Shown: positions 10,919-21,990 of the stretch, one piece after another | How positions within the stretch are numbered: the first letter of the stretch is position 1 | Layout: the number at the start of each line of letters is the position of its first letter | Origin: Rosa chinensis | Taxonomy: Eukaryota > Streptophyta > Magnoliopsida > Rosales > Rosaceae | DNA length: 64,000 nt | Direction: 5' to 3' | NCBI RefSeq assembly: GCF_002994745.2 | Contig: NC_037093.1 | Location: 46,976,384 to 47,040,383, forward strand | Notes under the pieces: model-generated | What the model saw: only the letters and a program-made list of their open reading frames with translations | Databases searched by the model: none | Told to the model about the DNA's origin: nothing | Made by a program: the position numbers and the translations under genes

Positions 10919-11897
10919 CTATATATATAAGAGACGAGAAACTCACCATTTTCATGATTGACTTGCCAAAAAAAAAAAAAACATAACTACAAGGGAGGGT
11001 AGTTAGGTTAATTTGTTAATTTGTAGAAACAAATTGAATTAAAGTAATAGGAAAATAGAGGGGGTGTGTGAATAGATAAAATGAGTGTGTGAATAGCACC
11101 ACCTTGAGGACGGATCAATAGCCACGTAAATGGTAAATTATAGTTAAAATTATACTTTAATTCTAGACCATTAGATTAGATAACAACTAACAGTTGAGAT
11201 TAGATAATAATTTCTTCTACGTTGAGATAATAACTATAATATATATTTCTATATGCCGGTGAACTGTAGGTTTTGCGAGTATTGGAGAACTTGGAGTCCC
11301 CTTGTAAGCAAAATCTTGGGGTTTTCTTGGCTTCTGAAAACCTTTTCAGAAGGGACGCTCGTACTTCCCTTCTGAAAGAGTTTCCCCAGGATGAGGTGCT
11401 TTTGGAAAAAGTCGAAAAACTGAAGCTTAGCTAGATTAGTTCTCTACCCTTCACTTTCTTTTTCTTCGGATCTAGAGTTCTGTGATACAATTTCTTATTA
11501 GTTGAAGCAGAGGAAGAGTAAGAGACAAACTAAAGAACATTGACATAAATCAAATTTCTTATTATGGTTCTGACTTGATGATGGAACGTTTATCTGTAAT
11601 CTGAAAGTAATGCATGCATTGCCAAAAAGGGCCAGTTTCGCACACGTCATAGCAATCATACCAACGAAAATCCATTGCCATCTGAAACTGTTTATCCAAG
11701 TGGAAAATCACAGAATATTGATACATTCAGATTCTGGAAAACCTATAATACTACTTTCTACATATATTGCTGTCCCGAAAGGGTGACTATGAAACATAAA
11801 TTGATAGTCACAGTAGTACAAGCACAATGACCATCAGAACTCATTCATGATCAGTAGTGGTTTCTCAAGTAGCTCTTACAGTCTGCTGTCCAGCCAT
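10919..11897. other. Spacer and probable cyclin C 3' UTR
   Basis: AT-rich DNA with a poly-A run at about 10969-10982. The last few hundred bases before 11898 probably include the 3' UTR of the minus-strand cyclin gene. No other gene is seen. Confidence 0.4.
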
Positions 11898-14866
11898 CTA
11901 TACTCTGGAGGGTAGCTTGTTGAGAGCAGCATTATACCGCTCTTCTGTGATCATTCTGTGGTTTTCGTAGAAATCTAATATCTCCATCGATATGTTTTTC
12001 ACCTGTCAAAATATGATAAACAAATGTGTGAACAAAAATCTAAAATATGAAAGCAGAAGAAACCAAAAGGAAAGATTATAAATAGCAGAATCCATCTGTT
12101 GAGGTCTTCAAAAACTTCGGTATAATAAAGCTTCTCAGCCTCTAAGGCCCAGGACTAGGCAATTCAAAAGACTAGCATTGAAAAGCCAATCTCAAATCCA
12201 CTTGAGGTGAATAAATAATCTCCATTAATAAAATGGTCTTGTTCTCTTTTTATACATAATCATAATGAAAGGATGAAGAAACTTCTAATGTTTGACTGAA
12301 AGACTCACCACATTCATATCCACACGGAGCTCCTCAAACCATGCCGTGGTGTCTTTTTCTCTGAGTACGCTGGCAATGTATATGCAAGCTAGAGCAATAA
12401 GGTGTGGAGGATGTACAAGTGCAAGGTCCATCTTGTACGTGTCATTCACAATTCCCCTGTGTGTATTAAACTGTTAAGGGTGTCTTATTTATTTGTAATA
12501 TCTTTTCAAGACCATGAAAAATGTTTACAAAGAAAACCTCTATCTGAAACATAAAGCAACACAATTGAGGTCAAGTTTATACAAGGATAAAAAAAAAAGA
12601 TAACAGAATATTTATACAGTCCATATGAAGCATGCAGATAGGTACCACAACTTTAGATAAGCATATGAAAACACTAAATACAACTAAGAAATTATACAAT
12701 CGATAAATGGTCTTACCAGGTTACTTGTGTCAAAGTTATATCATTCAAGCCTGTATCCTGAAGCAACCTGGAGAAAAATAGAGTACAACTATTTCAGAAA
12801 AGAGAAGATAGAGGATAGATTCCTATCAACCTAAACTGGTGTGAACTCAAGAAAAAGTAGTGCATAAAAGCATTTGTGGCATCGACAGAAAACAAATGGG
12901 CGGATCAGTTGGTACACAAATTTTACTTAAAGTTTTCCATTAAAAAGATAGAACTTTTTGCCGCATCATGTTTAATCTCAGCCATTTAGAGAGTACTATC
13001 TAATGGATAATAATTGAAGTCAAAACATGAGTATAATTTGTACCACTGATCCACCTGCAGTAAAAATTATTGTCATCAGAGCTTAATCAGATAGGAATTA
13101 TCTCTAAACCTATCCGACTAATCAAAATTGTGAGACAAAATGCTTACTGAGACAATGAACGGTAAGGATGGTATATAACTAGATAATAGTTGAGAGCTTC
13201 TAAAATCTTCATCTCCATTTCAAGTATGTCTTTGATCTCATACCTATACTTTTCATCAGAATCTGTACAGAAAAACAGAAGACTGTGAGTGCTTCGAACC
13301 ATATATAGAATGCCAAAAAGTAAATGATTAGAAAAGAAGGAGAAAAAATCTATTATATTCAGTAACAAGTGATTACATAATTTCTTGATGTAAAATACAA
13401 GAAGTTTAGCCTGAACTGTGCTTTCTTCTGCTTTTGATGCCAGGTACAAGCAGGTTGGAGCCACAAGGCGTGGATCATACTCAGACATAGTCTTCCTAAA
13501 ACAAGAAGTGGAAGTCATGCCTAGCAAGAGAAATTAAATATAGACTTTGTAGTCTTGCACTGACAGATTCTAACCCAAAGGACAGAGTGAGGAATGTTAA
13601 CAATAGCTGTATATACAATGAGCTGAGACAAATAAGAATGATGCAGCACCATACAAGTGAGAGCGAACACCCATATATATGCAAGTGCATTTATCACACA
13701 GTTCATACGTAAAAACTCTTCTAGCTGAAGAAACATTATGGATGTGATAAGGAATCTCAAAATTTGCGTCTTAAAAATGTGGGAATAAGGAAATGGTCCA
13801 GCATACTAGGTTGAACTTACATATGCATGCAAATACAGGTGTTACTTTAAACCTTTTTTGGGGATGAAATATTAATGAGTTGATAAGAAATGGTCAGAAA
13901 ACATCTTAGCAACATGTCATTAATGGGAACAGTCACGAAAACAAAAACAATCAATACGTATTTGTTATCATGATTGGGTCTTGCTTTGAGGATATGCTTA
14001 GTTTATTACTTAAAACTTCTGCCAGTTTGACAGGAAATGCAGGTTCTAGGATTGAAGAAACTCAAGGCTACTACTAAGACAAAAGACCATAAATGTGGTT
14101 CACAAATAAACCATAAGCTGGCCAGTGACTGAACAATTTTTCCTCACTATTGAATATTTGGTTAACATACCTGGTATACACACGCCTCATATATGTAACT
14201 GCAGTAGCTACAACCCTGCGAAATTGACCAGTAAAAAAGACATCATCTGAGTATGCAGAAGTGAATCAAATATATTTCTGCACTTGATTAAAAAGATGAA
14301 GCTATTCAGCGAACCTTTGTCTCACTTTCACAAGTTGTGCCACTTTGGATATATCTGAAAATGGTAGAGGGAAAATAACCAGAAAAATTAGTCTATAATC
14401 AAGTATGACATTTTCAAGGACTCTCATCAGAACCTAGCATCACCATGTTCAGCTGTTTCACTGAAATTGCTCTTATCAATCAAAACAAGGAAAAAAAAAA
14501 CAAAAAACAAAAGGAAGCGAAACATTTCAGCATCAGCCAGAGATTTTATCAAAAAAAAAATACAAAGATCCAAATTGCAGGGAAAACCCAATTCAGAAAC
14601 ACAATGCAAAAAGCAAAATCAATGGAGCAAAAAGAAAATACAATTGGCCATATGCATCTTGATGAGCTTGAAGTCTTCAAGAGTGATGCCCTTCTCTTTA
14701 TCAAGTGGGAGCACAACATCCACATCTTCCTGGTCCAAAAGCTGTTTGCTGCGCACCACAAGCAGAACCCCAGAATCGAATTAGAGAGTGAAATTAGAAA
14801 CCAACAAAATCATCGGAGAGAGGATCAAACGTACTAGTGAGACGAAGTCCAGAAATTGGAAGCCAT
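11898..14866 (-). CDS. CYCC1: Cyclin C (Mediator kinase-module cyclin)
   Basis: Nine exons join in phase: 14835-14866, 14642-14748, 14315-14354, 14171-14215, 13377-13495, 13148-13262, 12717-12767, 12309-12456 and 11898-12002. The product is 253 residues, the usual length of plant cyclin C. It begins MASNFWTSSHYKQLLDQEDV and contains the cyclin-box phrases KVAQLVKVRQR, ATAVTYMRRVYTRK, PRLVAPTCLYLASKAEES, EMEMKILEALNYYLVIYHPY and, in the second fold, VHPPHLIALACIYIAS. Cyclin C pairs with CDK8 in the Mediator kinase module in the nucleus and tunes RNA polymerase II transcription. The start is set by the family N-terminus and a 32-bp first exon ending in a GTACG donor. No damage is visible. The assignment to cyclin C, not another cyclin class, is firm. 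Confidence 0.95.
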
Positions 14867-16008
14867 GGCTTTTGTCGGATTTTGAAATATGTCCCCAAAC
14901 TGTCGATTACTTCGTCGTTATAATGTTGTGGATTCAGATTTTGACCCATTTTTTCTGCCATGCGGGACTGCGGGTTATTCAATAGGCCCACCCATCTCTT
15001 TGTAAATCCAACTAAATCGGTCCAACGGGAATTTTGGTACTTCATATTTATATGATGAATTTTGATATGTTTTGGTCGAGACAAAGTTGGACCAACTTCT
15101 TTTTTTTGTTTTTGAGAATGAGGTTTTAACAAAATTTTGGTACTTCAAAATTGTGGAAATCTCAATAGATATTTTGCACAAATTCAAATTTAGAAAATTC
15201 GATGGAAGTTTTGATATATTAGGTAAATATTCGTACCTAAAAACTAGTTTTGAAGATATTTGGAGAGGCTCAAATATCGATAAGGCTAAGTTTCGAAAAT
15301 TTTATAATTTCGATGAAATTTAAATCCTTGATTCCATATGTGATTCTGTATACACCAAAATGAACATGAGGCCAAAACTTTGAAGATTAAAAATTACAGA
15401 TGATTCTGAATACAATTCATAAGCAAATTGGCCCATACTCTAGCCAGAAAAAAAAAATTACACACAAAAACGAGTTGTACAAAACGAATGGATAATCTCC
15501 TCCATTATGATACATTATACTGTAAATGAAGGCTCGCCCATATTAATAAGGTCGTTTATTGTTTCTAAATAATCAAATTTCACAATGAAAAAAGAAAAAT
15601 AGCTATTTATTGCAATTCACCGAGTCCAGTCTGGTAGCAAAACATTCAACAGCAAGACTAGAAATATCGCAAGCTTCGTTTTTGGCTACCACTCCCATTA
15701 TATTTTCATCATGTTCCACACCCACACCCACACCCGTCAACAAAAGAACATTAAACTAAGAAAGACAACCAACAAAGCCTATAATAGTCTCAAAAATACA
15801 AACATGATATACAGTTTTGCATGGAATTTATAAGAAAAATAATATATAATGTATATTATAAATAGGTCAAAATTCATTTTCGTACTTCGATCTCAATCCC
15901 CAATATCCCATTTTTCGATCCCCATCCTGATTCCAATCCACTAGTAATTGCTATTTTCAAATTAAATTTAAATTGATTATTCTTTAAAAAAATCTAAATA
16001 ACAATGAG

Positions 16009-16012
<4 letters not shown>
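14867..16012. other. Cyclin C upstream region and AT-rich spacer
   Basis: The first few hundred bases should contain the cyclin promoter and leader. Beyond that the DNA is AT-rich with short chance frames lacking motifs. No gene or element end is seen. Confidence 0.4.

Positions 16013-16046
<34 letters not shown>
16013..16046. repeat. (TA)n microsatellite
   Basis: About 34 bp of TA repeats. No inverted-repeat element is visible next to it. Confidence 0.95.
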
Positions 16047-16048
<2 letters not shown>

Positions 16049-16711
16049 CAAATTGATTATTTTGAAGGGTAAATTTTTTTATTCAAGGATGTTAAAAAAA
16101 AGGAGCTTCTATTCATACCTCCAAATTTGGCATTTGGATCTCCTCACTTAATAGACCTCCAACTTACTTTTACAAATAACCATTTTGCTATCTACACCTC
16201 TCTAATCTTCCTAAAATGTTCATCGTCCAATAAAATCAATAAAAGCTCTTTTTTTAAAGATTTTATTCATACTTTCTAAAATCATTAGTTGGACCTCCTT
16301 TAGTTTTTAAAGATTTGGAAGTACAGCAATTTTTTTTTCTTTTTTGGAAGTTCATCCTCCATATGCGAGTTACAAAGGTGCTAGCACTTTTTCAATGAAT
16401 TGTCGCAACAATATCATGTTTGCTCATCATCTCGTACAAATATGTTTTCCAAGTATTATTTTCATTGCATTTAGGTGTCATTATCCCTAAACTAATTCAA
16501 TAACAACTTGAAATGAACATGGTTCTTTTGTTTTAGATATGTATGTGATAGTGGAGGAAATTACAATAATCAACCATGAGTCTAGTGCATTCTCTATAGA
16601 TTTATATCATAAGGTTGAATTTTTCATCATATCTATAGAATAGTTCCACATAAAATTGTTATGACTGATGATGTGCGGGAAGATCGATCTTGTGGACAAA
16701 CTACCCATTGC

Positions 16712-16941
16712 TGGAGTACTGCTTTTTGTCTCCACTCGTTCACATGTTTGTTTGCATTCAGAATGAGTAGGGCTTCATCAACTGAGGTGTCTTTATATTT
16801 CCCATTTATCATATAAATGAGAGGGCATTTATCATATAAATGTGTTGGAGTACTGCTTTTTGTCGTCACTCGTTCACATGTTTGTTTGCATCCAGAATGA
16901 GTAGGGCTTCATCAACTGAGGTGTCTTTGTATTTCCCATTT
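16712..16941. repeat. Direct duplication, ~96-bp copies 134 bp apart
   Basis: Copies 16712-16807 and 16846-16941 begin TGGAGTACTGCTTTTTGTC and end near TATTTCCCATTT with a few differences. A shorter repeat (CATTTATCATATAAATG) is itself duplicated between them. No coding meaning. Confidence 0.85.
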
Positions 16942-17425
16942 TCTCTCCTTTTATTTTTTATTTTTTTATAGCGCAGTGATAGATTTTGTAAATTGTCAGC
17001 TGTGTGAGCAAGGAAGTCTATCACTTTACGAGGACAAAGTCAAATTCTGAAAATTTTGACTACAACGTTAAATAACGTTTGGCGATATATATTTTAGCGT
17101 TTACATTGAAGGAGAAAGTTTTTTTCCAAGTTGAAGAGTATTACTATTCGTAGAGATAAGAAGATATTTTTTTTTTCCTTATTTATGTCTTTATTAGTAA
17201 TTTGACATGAGTTGACAACGTCAACTATTATTTGAAAAAAGGGAGAGGTCCAAATACTAATATTGGAGGTATGAATAAAAGCACCCTAAAAAAATAATAA
17301 TAAACAAAACAAAACAGGGTTTTGGGTTTAAAATGAGTTTTGGGTTGTGAGTTTGTTGCAGAGATGAAGACTCGAAGTCTAGGTTTAATTGATGAGTGGG
17401 TTTGACATGAATTTTATGGAGGATT
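16942..17425. other. AT-rich spacer
   Basis: No gene, tRNA or element end recognised apart from the SINE that follows. Confidence 0.35.
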
Positions 17426-17441
17426 AATTTAAACTCCTTCA

Positions 17442-17567
17442 GACGAAGTGGTGTTAGCTCAGTGGTTAGAGCACCCACTACCTATGTACGAAGTCATGGA
17501 TTCAAGTCACCATGAGGGCAGGAGTGAAACTCTTTGATCATCTTTTTTAAAGAAAAAATAAATAAAA
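17442..17567 (+). mobile_element. tRNA-derived SINE with perfect target duplication
   Basis: The body begins GACGAAGTGGTGTTAGCTCA. It has an A-box-like TAGCTCAGTGG (17455-17465) and a B-box-like GGATTCAAGTC (17498-17508), the internal RNA polymerase III promoter of a tRNA head, then a short unrelated body and an A-rich 3' tail. The 16-bp direct repeat AATTTAAACTCCTTCA flanks it exactly at 17426-17441 and 17568-17583, which marks retroposition. It is not a functional tRNA gene: the acceptor end is absent. Confidence 0.88.
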
Positions 17568-17583
17568 AATTTAAACTCCTTCA

Positions 17584-17815
17584 ACCTCTAAACTACTCTC
17601 ACAAAGATCAAGCTTAACAATGGCGGTTCCCTGAAATCAACAAGCACAAGTTCAAGTGAACTTTTCCAGCAAAATTAGGGTCTCTTGGGAAATCTCGCAT
17701 TTGGGTCTCTGAATTCCGATACTCGAAACACCTCTACCACAGAATAGCTTAGATAGTGTATTGTAGGGATACTCGAAACGCCACTACCACAAAATAGCTT
17801 AGAGGATACACTCTC
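17584..17815. repeat. Leader- and LTR-derived repeats before the copia 5' LTR
   Basis: The phrase GATACTCGAAAC..C(T/A)CTACCACA occurs at about 17718 and 17767 and again after the LTR at about 18026, and TGTATTGTAGGGAT occurs at 17757 and 17816. The element's left edge has therefore been locally duplicated or rearranged, and no clean target duplication can be read on the left. Confidence 0.6.
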
Positions 17816-17971
17816 TGTATTGTAGGGATCCTTATTTAATTAGAATATCCTGTAATTATAAGAAGATTGTTTCCTATTAGAATGCCACTGGTGCCTGTAT
17901 ATATATACCTCCAATTGTGAGAATAATAATACACTGAAAACATTCCTGAATATTGAATTCTCTTATTCTAC
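17816..17971 (+). repeat. 5' LTR of copia 1
   Basis: About 156 bp, matching 46642-46799 with scattered substitutions and small indels. It contains a TATATATACC region as probable TATA box. The primer-binding site TGGTATCAGAGC starts at 17973. Confidence 0.8.
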
Positions 17972-18191
17972 TTGGTATCAGAGCATGTTCAATCCTTTGA
18001 ACATGCTTTGTATCCTCTGAATTCCGATACTCGAAACGCCACTACCACAGAACCGCTGCATCATCACCATCAAATTATTGTACCACCACCGAAACCCTAT
18101 ACCATCACCGAACTCGAATTCAAACCCTTAAAAATTCCGAACTCGGATTCTCTACTAGAACCACAAACCCTAATTTCCTTTCTCTATTCAA

Positions 18192-20030
18192 ATGACAATC
18201 CCAGAAATCACCTCAGGCAACAGTTCAGAAGCACAGAACTCTACTGTAGCCCAGACTCCTCCACCACCAACACCACAAGTCACGAACCACTATCATACCA
18301 CCACCCAAGACAACTCGGCTTTTCCCTCTGGTGTTGCCTTGAATGAGTCGAACTATACTATATGGGATCCCCTCATGCAGATGCAAATCGGAGTATGAGG
18401 AAAGGTTGGCTATCTGACTGGAGCCAAAGCCGAACCAAATGTTAACTTTGCTAAATATAAAGCTTGGGTGACTGACAATGAAAAAGTGAAAATTTGGCTC
18501 ATTGATTCTATGGAGTCGTCTCTCATAAACAAGTACATATGTCTTCCTACCGTGAAAAATGTTTGGGATGCTGTTGAGAAGACCTTTTATGATGATTCTG
18601 ATGAGACCAAGATTTTTGAGCTGAACAAGAAGTGCTTTGGAGTGAAGCAGAATGGTCGGACTTTCCCTACCTTTTACAATGAGTTGGTGGGCATGTTCTA
18701 GGAGATTGATCAACGGATGGTCTCTCAGAATAATACTGTTGTAGCTGTAATTCAAGAGACATTAACAATGGCCCGAATGTGAGTTCACATGTTCCTAAGT
18801 GGGCTCAACTCATATTATGATCAGGTGCACGGTGAGATCCTGCGCAAGGACCCTAAATTTGATTTGGAGCAGAGCTATGCCTATGTTTGGAAGGTACAAT
18901 CAGATAGGCAAGCAATGGAGCACTCTTCCGAGTCCTCTACTATGGCTGTCCAACATAGGTCGGGTCCTTCTCCTGATTTCTCTGGTCCTCCCTCTCGCTG
19001 TCCTACAAGTATACTGGGTACATCTATTGTTCGCAAGTGTACTCATTGTGGAGAGATTGGCCACTCTAAAGAAAGGTGCTATGAAGTTATTGGCTATCCT
19101 GCTTGGTGGGACTTCACCTAGAAACCTCGGAAGAACTTGGGCAAATCTGTAGTTGCTACCACACAGGAAAAGTATCCATCCAATGCCTCCGCTAATGTAA
19201 TACAATCAGGTATGAAGGGTAAGGTATCTACGAATAGTACATGGATAATTGATACAGGTGCATCAGATCACATGACCAATGACCCTAGCCTCTTGAAAAC
19301 ACTTAAACCCTCCTCCCAAAATATTGTGTCAACTGCTGATGGTATTCCAACTCCAGTTACTAGAGAAGATTCTGTTAGTTTATCTGATACACTGACTCTT
19401 GATTCTGTGTTGGTTATCCCATCATTAGCATATAACCTTCTATCTGTGGGTCAAATCATCCTAGCTCTTGCATGTATTGTGACCTTTTATCCCTATTTAT
19501 GTGTGTTTCAAGACATTCTGACTCGGCGGAATCTTAGTTATTGTGTTAGAAGGGGGAAACTTTACTACTTGGATCCAACAGACAGTAGGGAGCAACAGTT
19601 ACACTGTTTGGGGAAAGCTAATAAGATCAATGGAGTAAAAAGTGCTAAGGAAGATGTGTAGCTATGACATCGTCATTTAGGACATCTATCTTTCAGTTAT
19701 CTTAAGAAGTTGCAACCTCATTTGTTTTCGGTTATTTGTGATATTTGTGAACTTGGTAAGAGCCATCATATTTTGTACTCATGTAGTCTTAATAAAAATC
19801 TCATTCCATTTATGAAGATTTATTCTGATGTTTGGGAACCTGCCAAGGTTCCTTCTCTTTCTAGAACTCGTTATTATGTGACTTTTATTGATGATTGTAC
19901 TCGGATGACTTGGGTTTATTTATTGAAGAACAGCAGTGATGTGTTTGTTATGTTCAAAGAATTCCACAAGATGGCCGGTTGCCACTCAGTATCAACAATC
20001 CATAACAGTCTTTCAGTCGGACAATAGTGT
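18192..20030 (+). pseudogene. Copia 1 gag, protease and start of integrase, nonsense-broken
   Basis: One reading frame runs from the ATG at 18192 to about 20000, broken by stops at 18396, 18699, 18780, 19119, 19659 and 19665 but with no frameshift until just before 20027. It contains a gag region, a zinc knuckle CTHCGEIGHSKERC (about 19036-19080), the aspartic protease site WIIDTGASDHM (about 19240) and the GAG-pre-integrase finger region with the HRHLGH phrase at about 19668. The integrase start with FIDDCTRMTWVYLLK (about 19887) follows. The protein would be packaged and processed in a cytoplasmic particle; this copy cannot make it. Confidence 0.85.
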
Positions 20031-21264
20031 AGAATTTGTTAATGGTCCCATGATAGAGTTTCTATAGTCTCACGGAATCCGTTTTATCAGACCACATGCT
20101 CATATACTCCACCACAGAATGGATTGGTAGAACAGAAGAATAGACAGTTGTTGGAAGTTGTTCGTGCCTCCTTATTTGGCTTGAACGTGCCTCGTTCTTA
20201 TTAGGGAAAAGCTGTGAAGTCGGCTTCCTATCTCATCAAACGCACTCCTTCTCGGGTAATTGAATTCTAAAATCCTCAGCAAAAACTCCAAAAACTCCTC
20301 TCTGTTTCGTCCAAACCTAATTTGGAGCCCCAAGTATTTGGATGCACAGTTTATGTCCATATCCCCAAACCTCAACGCAGCAAGATTGATCCATGTACCT
20401 AGAAATGTATTTTTGATGGTTATGCGGAGTTCCAAAAGGGCTATCGATGTTATGATCTACTCATGGACACAATTCATGTCTCCTTTGATGTCTCCTTCCG
20501 TGAATCTAAACCCTACTACACAGGGGGAGTGTCACTTCTCTTCAGGGGGAGAGAGAATATGAAGGGAATCCTTAGCCTATTTTTGAGTTTGATGAATTTG
20601 AAGAGTTGGAGAACTTAGAGGATCATTTTGAAGGAGGAAACTTTGAAAAAAAATACGAATTCGGATCCAACGATCGATCACATGGAATCTGGCGATGGAT
20701 CATTTCCTGATGCTGGAGAATCCATACACTAAACGATTGATCGCATAGAACCTGGTGATCGATCGCATAGAACCTGGCAATCGATTGTTCCCTAATGCCA
20801 GAGAACCCATAAGCCAGATGATCGATCATATGGAACCTGACGATCGATCGTTTTCTGAAATTGCAGAAAATTTGGATAATCAGAATCAGAATCAAGAAGC
20901 ATCTAAAGCTAGCACACAAGACATTTCCCGTTCTACATCACCAACTGCAGAGTTCGCTAAGAATGATCCACCTTAGGTACCCCTAAACTTAAATGAGTCT
21001 TCCGAGTTAGAAAGTGTAGAACCTAGGAAATCACAAAGGGTTACCAAGGGTATTCCTAAGAAATAGTATGAACCAGACATTAAAGCCAAAGCTAAATATC
21101 CTATAGCTAGGTTTATGTCTAACCATAAGCTATCTGAGTCATACGTACTTGTTATTGATCAATTATCCACTGTATATATTCCTAGTAATGTACAGGATGC
21201 ATTAGCAGATCCGAAGTGGACAAAGGCCATTAATGAAGAATTGGAAGCCCTACGGAATGTAGGT
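20031..21264 (+). pseudogene. Copia 1 integrase C-terminal part and linker to RT, broken
   Basis: Frame-shifted remnants include the block around the catalytic Glu (QNGLVEQKN-like, about 20112-20138), SASYLIKRTPSR (about 20223) and CYDLLMDTIHVSFDVSFRES (about 20449). The frame then crosses a repetitive linker and ends at KWTKAINEELEALRNVGT (about 21218-21267), where the reverse transcriptase domain should continue but another sequence is inserted. Several in-frame stops are present. Confidence 0.75.
20650..20880 (+). repeat. Degenerate in-frame repeats in the copia 1 linker
   Basis: A GATCGATC(A/G)CATGGAACCTG-like phrase recurs about four to five times, alternating with CGATCGATCGTTTTCTGA and GCCAGAGAACCC variants. 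It encodes acidic MEPDDRSF-type units between integrase and reverse transcriptase. Confidence 0.7.
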
Positions 21265-21485
21265 ACAAGTTTTGACCAACTTGGTATATTGGCATTCCCA
21301 TACAAAACGGTGAAGTATCTTTCAGACTGATCCAAGAGAATCTCAGGTAATTGCATCCATGCATACATGGTAGATTAGTGGTTGGTCTAGGAAAGTATCT
21401 TTGGGGTTTATTATTCCTTATTTAAAGATATTTTTCTGTTTACAAAATTGTGTAATTGATTTCCTAAGTATCACTACTACAAAAA

Positions 21486-21990
21486 TCGAAACACACAACA
21501 CTCATCACACAACAGAACCAAAATCTGCTATTGTGTGTTAACACCAACTCTATCATACAACGGAACAAATCTGTTTCTGTTGTGTGAATGCAAGGAAATT
21601 GAAAACTTTTTTTTTAGGAAGACATTGCACAACTGAGTTAAGGATTTTATGTTGTGTAAGTGTGAGGCATAGAATGGAGGGAAATGAGCATATGATTCCC
21701 TCCGAGAAGGAGCTCAACAAAATGCAATTTGAATTATACACACAACAGTCTTTTGTTATCTGTTGTACAACGAACTGTTGTATGAATTTTGAAAAATCCC
21801 ACTAGGCATACCTAGTGCAAGATGCACAAATTTATACAACAGATTGTCATTGTTCTGTTGTCTGAGCATGGAAGAAAATTGCACAGCGCGGCAAAGTTTC
21901 AATTTGATGAAACCTATGTAGGCACAAGCGTGCGGCAAATTTTCCCTCCTAGCCTGCTTTGTCATTATATTGTCACACAACGGTCATTTT
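21486..21990. repeat. CACTA 1 left subterminal repeats
   Basis: Repeated CACACAACA and TGTTGTGTGA words in both orientations over about 500 bp; expected binding region for the transposase partner protein. Confidence 0.7.

Noticed and set aside
10509..10955. Overlapping ORFs on both strands around 10.5-10.95 kb
   Set aside because: They mirror each other because the DNA is a palindrome, and they run into TA repeats; no independent motifs.
15072..15323. 83-residue plus-strand ORF upstream of cyclin C
   Set aside because: AT-rich chance frame with no recognisable motif, start context or splice partner.
17442..17515. Possible functional tRNA gene
   Set aside because: A- and B-box-like words are present, but there is no acceptor stem pairing or proper 3' end, and the unit is flanked by a retroposition-type direct repeat and an A-rich tail: a SINE.
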